From: Pseudomonas fluorescens
Lineage (GTDB): Bacteria; Pseudomonadota; Gammaproteobacteria; Pseudomonadales; Pseudomonadaceae
Length of the DNA stretch: 64,000 bases
NCBI RefSeq assembly: GCF_040448305.1
Contig: NZ_CP148752.1
Coordinates: forward strand, 2,914,001-2,978,000
Reading direction: 5' to 3'
This document shows, piece by piece, positions 57,864-64,000 of this stretch. Each line of letters opens with the position of its first letter. Positions within the stretch are counted from its first letter, which is position 1. Below the pieces are notes generated by a model. The model was given only the letters and a program-made list of their open reading frames with translations. It was not told where the DNA came from and did no database searches. The translations under genes and the position numbers were made by a program.

Positions 57864-60248
57864 ATGACTTCCTTGAGTACTCATCATCAGGACAAGGCGA
57901 CGTTCCTCGAGCGCCTGATCTTCAACAACCGCCCGGCAGTGATCACGATCTGTCTGCTGGTCAGTATTTTCCTGTTCTGGCAGGCGACGCTGATTCGTCC
58001 GTCCACCAGTTTCGAAAAAATGATCCCGCTGGAGCATCCCTTCATCCAGAAGATGATGGAGCACCGCAACGATCTGGCGAACCTGGGTAACACGGTGCGG
58101 ATTTCGGTGGAAGCCACCGATGGCGACATCTTCTCCAAGGAGTACATGGAGACCCTGCGTCAGATCAACGACGAGGTGTTCTACATCTCCGGTGTCGACC
58201 GTTCCGGCCTCAAGTCGCTGTGGAGTCCGAGCGTTCGCTGGACCGAAGTGACCGAAGAGGGCTTCGCCGGCGGTGAAGTGATTCCGCAGAGCTACAACGG
58301 CTCCCAGGCCAGCCTCGACTTGCTGCGCAACAACGTGCTCAAGTCCGGCCAGGTCGGGCGGCTGGTGTCCAACGACTTCAAGTCGAGCATCGTCGACATT
58401 CCTTTGCTGGAGTCCTACCCGGACCCGCAGGACCAGGGCAAGCTGCTGGCGCTGGACTATCGCCAGTTCTCCCACGAGCTTGAAGACAAGATCCGCACCA
58501 AGTTCGAAGCGCAGAACCCGAACGTGAAGATCCACATCGTCGGTTTCGCCAAGAAAGTCGGTGACCTGATCGACGGCCTGGTGATGGTGGTGATGTTCTT
58601 CGGCGTCGCCTTCGTCATCACCCTGATCCTCCTGCTGTGGTTTACCAACTGCCTGCGCAGTACCGTCGCCGTGTTGAGCACGACGCTGGTGGCAGTGGTC
58701 TGGCAGCTAGGCTTGATGCACTTCTTCGGCTTCGGGCTCGACCCGTATTCGATGCTGGTGCCGTTCCTGATCTTCGCCATCGGTATTTCCCACGGCGTGC
58801 AGAAGATCAACGGGATCGCCCTGCAATCGAGCGAGGCGGACAACGCCCTGACGGCGGCGCGCCGTACGTTCCGTCAATTGTTCCTGCCGGGGATGATCGC
58901 GATCCTCGCCGATGCCGTGGGTTTCATCACGCTGCTGATCATCGATATCGGTGTGATCCGTGAACTGGCCATCGGCGCATCCATCGGTGTGGCGGTGATC
59001 GTGTTCACCAACCTGATCCTGCTGCCGGTGGCGATTTCCTATGTCGGCATCAGCAAGCGTGCCGTCGACCGCAGCAAGAAAGACGCGACTCGCGAGCATC
59101 CGTTCTGGCGCCTGCTGTCGAACTTTGCCAGCGCGAAAGTGGCCCCGGTTTCCATTCTGCTGGCACTGATCGCCTTTGGCGGTGGCCTGTGGTACAGCCA
59201 GAACCTGAAAATCGGCGACCTCGACCAGGGTGCCCCGGAGCTGCGTCCGGACTCGCGCTACAACAAGGACAACAACTTCATCATCAACAACTACTCCACC
59301 AGCTCCGACGTGTTGGTGGTGATGGTCAAGACCAAGTCCGAAGGCTGCTCGCGCTACGAAGCCATGGGGCCGATCGACGAGCTGATGTGGAAGATGCAGA
59401 ACACCGAGGGCGTGCAGTCGGCGATTTCCCTGGTGACCGTGTCCAAGCAAATGATCAAGGGCATGAACGAGGGCAACCTGAAATGGGAGACCCTGTCGCG
59501 TAACCCTGACGTGCTGAACAACTCCATTGCCCGCGCTGACGGCCTGTACAACAACAGCTGTTCCCTGGCGCCGGTGCTGGTGTTCCTCAACGATCACAAG
59601 GCCGAGACCCTGGATCGTGCGGTGCATGCGGTGCAGGAGTTCGCCAAGGAAAACAACAAGGATGGCCTGGAGTTCATCCTCGCTGCCGGTAACGCCGGGA
59701 TCGAGGCGGCCACCAACGAGGTGATCAAGAAGTCCGAGCTGACCATCCTGATCCTGGTGTACATCTGTGTAGCGGTCATGTGCATGATCACCTTCCGTTC
59801 GTGGGCGGCGACCTTGTGCATCGTGCTGCCGCTGGTGCTGACCTCGGTACTCGGCAACGCCCTGATGGCCTTCATGGGCATCGGCGTGAAAGTGGCGACC
59901 TTGCCGGTCGTGGCGCTCGGGGTGGGGATTGGCGTGGACTACGGCATCTACATCTACAGCCGCCTGGAAAGCTTCCTGCGTGCCGGCCTGCCGCTGCAAG
60001 AGGCGTACTACCAGACGCTGAAGTCCACCGGTAAGGCGGTGCTGTTCACCGGTCTGTGCCTGGCCATCGGCGTGTGCACCTGGATCTTCTCGGCCATCAA
60101 GTTCCAGGCCGACATGGGTCTGATGCTGACCTTCATGCTGTTGTGGAATATGTTCGGTGCGCTGTGGCTGCTGCCGGCACTGGCGCGGTTCCTGATCAAG
60201 CCGGAGAAACTGGCGGGGCAGAAGGGCAATTCGTTGTTCGCCCACTGA
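57864..60248 (+). CDS. RND-superfamily MMPL-type exporter
   Basis: A 794-residue membrane protein of the RND/MMPL family. Two halves each hold a first helix, a large periplasmic domain and five grouped helices. The first group includes IGISHGVQKINGIALQSSEA after GLDPYSMLVPFLIFA; the second has VVALGVGIGVDYGIYIYSRL, which carries the conserved charged residue of the proton path. Such proteins move lipids or hydrophobic molecules. In many pseudomonads it is encoded with YCF48-like and DUF1302/DUF1329 genes; only the YCF48 gene is beside it here. AAGGCGGAG lies before its start. Confidence 0.9.
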   Translation: MTSLSTHHQDKATFLERLIFNNRPAVITICLLVSIFLFWQATLIRPSTSFEKMIPLEHPFIQKMMEHRNDLANLGNTVRISVEATDGDIFSKEYMETLRQINDEVFYISGVDRSGLKSLWSPSVRWTEVTEEGFAGGEVIPQSYNGSQASLDLLRNNVLKSGQVGRLVSNDFKSSIVDIPLLESYPDPQDQGKLLALDYRQFSHELEDKIRTKFEAQNPNVKIHIVGFAKKVGDLIDGLVMVVMFFGVAFVITLILLLWFTNCLRSTVAVLSTTLVAVVWQLGLMHFFGFGLDPYSMLVPFLIFAIGISHGVQKINGIALQSSEADNALTAARRTFRQLFLPGMIAILADAVGFITLLIIDIGVIRELAIGASIGVAVIVFTNLILLPVAISYVGISKRAVDRSKKDATREHPFWRLLSNFASAKVAPVSILLALIAFGGGLWYSQNLKIGDLDQGAPELRPDSRYNKDNNFIINNYSTSSDVLVVMVKTKSEGCSRYEAMGPIDELMWKMQNTEGVQSAISLVTVSKQMIKGMNEGNLKWETLSRNPDVLNNSIARADGLYNNSCSLAPVLVFLNDHKAETLDRAVHAVQEFAKENNKDGLEFILAAGNAGIEAATNEVIKKSELTILILVYICVAVMCMITFRSWAATLCIVLPLVLTSVLGNALMAFMGIGVKVATLPVVALGVGIGVDYGIYIYSRLESFLRAGLPLQEAYYQTLKSTGKAVLFTGLCLAIGVCTWIFSAIKFQADMGLMLTFMLLWNMFGALWLLPALARFLIKPEKLAGQKGNSLFAH

Positions 60249-60267
60249 TTGCGTGGTTGTGCCGACA

Positions 60268-60309
60268 CCGAAAGCCGCTGCCTCGAAAAGGCGCGGCTTT
60301 CGGCGTTTT
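60268..60309 (+). terminator. Intrinsic terminator after the RND gene
   Basis: An 11-bp perfect stem, CCGAAAGCCGC and GCGGCTTTCGG, followed by CGTTTTA. It lies 20 bp after the RND stop and just past the end of the convergent toxin-like gene. Confidence 0.85.
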
Positions 60310-60314
60310 AGACG

Positions 60315-63300
60315 TTATTGATCAGGCACCAGATCCAGAAACAGCCGTTGATCCCGTGGCGGGGTAATGGGGCTGTAGAGGTCACGGATGATCAATTTGT
60401 TGTCAGGCCCGGCCTGGGCGATCAGATCCTTGAGGGTCACGAAGCGATGTTCGGGACGCTTGAGGTGGGCAATCGTGTAAGTCGAAGGCGCGCTGTTCGC
60501 CTGGGCGTAGTGGAAATGGGCGTACCACAGCACCTTCACCGAGTTCTTCTCCCGAATGGCGAACTCCGTGAGGTAGTCCTTGGCTGCCGTGCGTTTGAGC
60601 GCCTGCACAAGGCCGATGTCCACCGCCTGTCGGTCGCGAAGGTACTCGATGCTTTCCTGCCGGGGGCGCTGCGCCTTGTATCCCTCGATGCAATGCTGCT
60701 GGCCTTTGAGCTGGGTGGCGGTGGCCGTACTTCGTAATGATTCAAGCACGTTGTTGATTTGCGGGTTGTCTGGATGGGCGTGCTCCAATTCGCTGGCCAA
60801 CGTTTCGATCCGTTTGGCCTGGTGTTCCAGCATATCGCTCCAGTCGCGGGGGTTAAGCTCATCCCGCCGTTGCGGATCACTGAGCTTTCTTTTCTGAAAT
60901 TCGATCGAGCGTTCAATGGCCGGGATTTCATCGATCAGCCGCTGCCCCTCCGTGCGCAGCGCGGCAAACGAACGCGGTTGCAGTGTCGGGGTCGGCCGCA
61001 CAGGCGCGGCGTCGACAATCTCGACCCATCCCTCATTGGGGTGCTCCATGAACCGACCACTGACCTGAAGGGTGACCGGGTTTCGAGTGACGATGGTCGC
61101 AAACGGCATACCGGTGGTCGCCGGTTCCAGCTCTCCGACCAGGTCGCCGTTATCCCGCGACTTGAACACCCGTTTGGTCTTCGACGGTGCTTTGATGGGT
61201 TTGAAGGCGACGGGCGATACCGGCAGAAATTCGTCCTCGCGCAACAGATCGGCCAGTTCGGACTCGGCACTGTCCCGTGTGATCTCCAGACGCTCCATCA
61301 GCAGCGACATATAGCGGGGGCGGATCAACGGGGACTCAAGCTCCAGCAGTGAGGTGTTGATTTGCAGGCGCCTTTTGTAGTGTTTGATCAGGTTGATCAG
61401 GACGTCCTTGCGCTCCTGAGCGGTAAAGCCATCCGTGCTCAGCAGGTCCAGGTGGGAGTCTTCGAGCGCTGACATGGCGCCCAGACGGTCTTCATGAACG
61501 TTGAGAAAGTACTGTTCCTGCGGCGTTTTCGCCTCGACGGTGGTGTCAATGCTCAAGGTGTTGAGTACGTCGAGCGATTCGAGGAGGGCGGCCACTCGGT
61601 TGGAGAACCTGCGGTCAGGGTGGCCTTTGAGGTATTTCAGGCGTTGCGCCGGTCCGGTCTTGAAGTTCTGTGCAAGCTCCGTCAGCACGCCATCCAGCGT
61701 GATGATTGCCTGCGCATGTCGCTCGGAGGCGGCGAAGTTGGTTTCCAGAAGGTCGTACATGCGCTGGGCGCCTTCGATGTCACTGATGTTGTATTGCAAC
61801 TCAATCAGCGACTCGCCCTGTTCGGAAATGAAGCTGGCCAGGTAAAGGGACGCCAGTTGGCGAATCCTCAGTTCATGAAGCGACAGGATCGCGGTGTACT
61901 CGTCGGTGGCTTTCTGCTCGTAGTCGAAGCGCACGTCAACGTCCTTGAGTTGTCGATAGGCCTGGATCAAATCGCGACGGGCCTGGATCAACTGATCGAC
62001 AATGACCTGATCGCTTTCCTGCAATACCTGGAAATCCAGCCGGCTGCGGGAGCGCGCAATGACCTTGAGCCGATGGTCGCCCTGGAGGGCCTGGTCCTCG
62101 GGCGATGCGCGAAGACGCATACGAGCGGCTCCCAGTTCGTTGTGGGCACTTTCGTACGCGACTTTGGCGGCTTCCAGTTGCTGGTCCATATCCGTTGCCT
62201 GTGTTGCCAGCGTCGATACGGTCCCACCGATTCGGTTGACCTCAACGGTGGCTTGCTCACGTTTCTTGTCTATTTCCGCGAGTTTGGCTTTGAGTCGATT
62301 CTTGGGGCCTCCGCCCTGTAGCTTCAGACCCGTGTCCAGCGACCATCTGCCTTGTCCGTCCGTCTTGAGCTTGAAGCCGGGATGGAGCGGCTTTTCGGGG
62401 TGAATGATGTAAACGTCGCCGAACCCTGGAACGATACTGACCTCGAACAGCAATCCTCCCAGTGAGGCATGCCATTGATGGTCGATACGGTACAGCCCCT
62501 TGAACATGCCGATTTCAACGGGGGCGGGAGCCGGGACGGGCCAGGCGACCTTGAGTTCGAGCAATGCATTCAACAGGCGCTGGCTTGACGAATCCCTGGC
62601 GGTGGAGTGAATGAAATCGATCTGCGTTTTATCGCCGGCCGGAGGTTCTGCGGGCAAGCCGACCACGCCTTGCTCTATGACGGCGGTCGGAGGAGCGACA
62701 TCCTGGGGTGGACGACGCAGGCGGGCGAGGCGCGGTGGCTGCTGGGGTGCGGGTGTCGAAAGCTCGGGCGGATGGGGCCGGGACGACACATGCAGCAGTA
62801 TCAACCCGACATTGAGCAGCAGATCGACCCAGGCCAGTTCCCGGGCCGTCGGGTCATTGCTGTGCAGCGCCGTCACATCGCTTTTCAGGGCGACGGCCAG
62901 CTGCAGCATCCAGCCGGCCAGCATCGCCGGGCCACGAAGCACTGGCAGGAGCAAGGCGTTGAACAGCAACCAGCCGCCCTCGCGCACGATGGCCCAGCGG
63001 CTTTCGGCGTTGGAAACCGACTCTCTGTCAGCCAGGTCGATGAGCGCCCGTGCGTTGCTGGCGTAGAGGTGCTGAGTGAGATTCCCGGTGGCCAGCGCCT
63101 GTGCCAGTGAACCAGGTATTTCTTCGGTGCTGGAGTCCTGAGTCAATTGCGCAGACTCCGGTTTTTCCCAACGGACGGTGTCGTCGCCCAGGCCGAAACG
63201 AAGGATGTGGGGGCTGTTGAACCCGTCATTGCTGTAGATCGGCCGGGCCCTGTCCGGCAGCCAGCTCAGTACGCTGTCTTGCAGGGGGCCGGCTTGTGCA

Positions 63301-64000
63301 ATGGCGTTGAACAATGCTTCACGACTGGAGAATTGCTGCAAGGCGTCCTGGTATACGGGCCGATACAGGATGTGCGGACCGATGCCGGTGTCCCGCGGCT
63401 CAATGATGAACATGTTGTCGACGACATCGGCGGCCGCGCCGGCCTTGCGGGTAAAGGCAAGCGCGCGGATGACGATGTCCTGGCCGTCGACAACGCGCTC
63501 GGGGGCTTGGGTGTGCAAGACGGCCTTGATAAATCGGTAGCCCTGGAAGCTCAGTCCGTGCTCGCCGCGGATCGTGTGTTCCAGCGCCTGAAGTGGCAGC
63601 TGTACCTTGAGCGCCTGGCCAAACCGGATTTCCCGACGTTGCGATTCGCTGTTGTCATCGAGCAGCAGGGTTTTGAGGGTGTGCGGGTAACGTTCGCCGA
63701 TGTTCACCCGACTGACCAGCCCTTCGGTGCTGCTGAACAGGCCTTTTTCACCCAGGATGTAGTCGGCGGTCAGCCACGACGGGACGGCTTTACCGGTCTT
63801 GTCTGTGATGGTCATGCTGCCCGAGGGCGTGGCGCTGAGGTTCTGGATGGCCAGTTCGGTCAGCGTCATGGGGACGCGGGTGATGAAGCCGCTGCCCAGA
63901 TCACCGGCCGCCACCCGGAAATTGAGCAGCAGATCGCCAGGTTCGCAATCGGAATCGGGATGGTCCAGGCGCATCTGATCACGCAAGGCATTGTTGGTGA
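60315..64000 (-). CDS. Very large dermonecrotic-toxin-like (DUF6543-type) protein, N-terminus missing
   Basis: The C-terminal 1,227 residues are present; the frame is open through the right edge, so no start is seen. The visible order is a mixed alpha/beta part with ESQRREIRFGQALKVQLPLQ, a hydrophobic stretch (GGWLLFNALLLPVLRGPAML, then a membrane-like WVDLLLNVGLILLHV), a proline-rich linker near 400-430, a long coiled coil (about 570-780) and a C-terminal alpha-rich region ending LFLDLVPDQ. These features match the giant Pseudomonas proteins annotated with DUF6543 (dermonecrotic toxin) domains. Host interaction or contact competition are the usual proposals; neither is shown. Convergent with the RND gene. 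Confidence 0.65.
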   Translation of the reverse strand, partial: TNNALRDQMRLDHPDSDCEPGDLLLNFRVAAGDLGSGFITRVPMTLTELAIQNLSATPSGSMTITDKTGKAVPSWLTADYILGEKGLFSSTEGLVSRVNIGERYPHTLKTLLLDDNSESQRREIRFGQALKVQLPLQALEHTIRGEHGLSFQGYRFIKAVLHTQAPERVVDGQDIVIRALAFTRKAGAAADVVDNMFIIEPRDTGIGPHILYRPVYQDALQQFSSREALFNAIAQAGPLQDSVLSWLPDRARPIYSNDGFNSPHILRFGLGDDTVRWEKPESAQLTQDSSTEEIPGSLAQALATGNLTQHLYASNARALIDLADRESVSNAESRWAIVREGGWLLFNALLLPVLRGPAMLAGWMLQLAVALKSDVTALHSNDPTARELAWVDLLLNVGLILLHVSSRPHPPELSTPAPQQPPRLARLRRPPQDVAPPTAVIEQGVVGLPAEPPAGDKTQIDFIHSTARDSSSQRLLNALLELKVAWPVPAPAPVEIGMFKGLYRIDHQWHASLGGLLFEVSIVPGFGDVYIIHPEKPLHPGFKLKTDGQGRWSLDTGLKLQGGGPKNRLKAKLAEIDKKREQATVEVNRIGGTVSTLATQATDMDQQLEAAKVAYESAHNELGAARMRLRASPEDQALQGDHRLKVIARSRSRLDFQVLQESDQVIVDQLIQARRDLIQAYRQLKDVDVRFDYEQKATDEYTAILSLHELRIRQLASLYLASFISEQGESLIELQYNISDIEGAQRMYDLLETNFAASERHAQAIITLDGVLTELAQNFKTGPAQRLKYLKGHPDRRFSNRVAALLESLDVLNTLSIDTTVEAKTPQEQYFLNVHEDRLGAMSALEDSHLDLLSTDGFTAQERKDVLINLIKHYKRRLQINTSLLELESPLIRPRYMSLLMERLEITRDSAESELADLLREDEFLPVSPVAFKPIKAPSKTKRVFKSRDNGDLVGELEPATTGMPFATIVTRNPVTLQVSGRFMEHPNEGWVEIVDAAPVRPTPTLQPRSFAALRTEGQRLIDEIPAIERSIEFQKRKLSDPQRRDELNPRDWSDMLEHQAKRIETLASELEHAHPDNPQINNVLESLRSTATATQLKGQQHCIEGYKAQRPRQESIEYLRDRQAVDIGLVQALKRTAAKDYLTEFAIREKNSVKVLWYAHFHYAQANSAPSTYTIAHLKRPEHRFVTLKDLIAQAGPDNKLIIRDLYSPITPPRDQRLFLDLVPDQ

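Noticed and set aside
1..64000. tRNA, rRNA, prophage, insertion sequence or integron signals
   Set aside because: I found no tRNA cloverleaf, transposase, integrase, phage gene or attachment-site duplication.

Overview
The window is GC-rich chromosomal DNA of a Pseudomonas, most likely of the P. fluorescens group. Evidence is the conserved block mltD-gloB-methyltransferase-rnhA-dnaQ, the yejABEF-fabI block, the nadK-to-pepN block, a lysine decarboxylase of the Pseudomonas LdcA type, an FpvA-like TonB/FecIR set, and many REP doublets with the core GAGCNNGCTCGC that is typical of this group. I see no rRNA, tRNA, CRISPR array, prophage or insertion sequence. Species assignment is inference.

Layout. 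1-2.4 kb: a universal stress protein with a perfect Anr-type box, divergent from miaE, then GFA-family and thioesterase genes. 2.5-5.8 kb: a LysR regulator, an agmatine-deiminase-like enzyme with altered signature motifs, and a polyamine-binding protein. 5.9-8.5 kb: DNA alkylation repair (AlkA-like glycosylase, Ada) around a PEP-mutase-family gene. 8.7-20.7 kb: two paralogous FpvA-like TonB receptors, the second with FecR and FecI partners, with exporter and regulator genes between them (two LysE, one DMT/EamA, MocR, AraC, VOC). A decayed copy of the GFA/thioesterase region lies at 11.04-11.25 kb. 20.7-22.4 kb: a ppyR-nnrS pair preceded by three GTCATNNTGAC palindromes, a likely nitric-oxide-responsive module. 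22.5-25.7 kb: a periplasmic molybdenum hydroxylase (IorAB-like) with its own diheme cytochrome.

25.8-28 kb: a degenerate GGDEF protein and a divergent VOC/LysR pair. 28.1-36.3 kb: a tightly packed minus-strand peptide ABC transporter operon with two YejA-type binding proteins, ending in fabI and a terminator. 36.5-41.2 kb: mltD, gloB, methyltransferase, rnhA, dnaQ. 41.3-45 kb: lysine decarboxylase with a leader hairpin, a streptothricin-acetyltransferase-like GNAT, and a LysR gene with a divergent HTH. 45.1-49 kb: a small conserved protein, an FMN reductase, TetR, DUF2855 and DUF1853. 49.2-55.7 kb: nadK, phosphoesterase, rhomboid, YeaC, DUF2797 and pepN, nearly all overlapping. 55.7-56.8 kb: a 0.8 kb inverted-repeat element holding a CTTTGG array. 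56.8-60.2 kb: a YCF48-like protein and an RND/MMPL exporter. 60.3-64.0 kb: the C-terminal 1,227 residues of a very large dermonecrotic-toxin-like (DUF6543-type) protein that runs off the right edge.

The most interesting points are the triple NorR-type site array, the two receptors sharing one promoter-proximal element while only one keeps the signalling domain, the deiminase with substituted motif residues, the ldcA leader hairpin next to a Sat-like acetyltransferase, the decayed duplicate at 11 kb, the 55.7-56.5 kb repeat element, and the giant toxin-like protein. All calls come from reading the sequence and from knowledge of the families; no database search was run.
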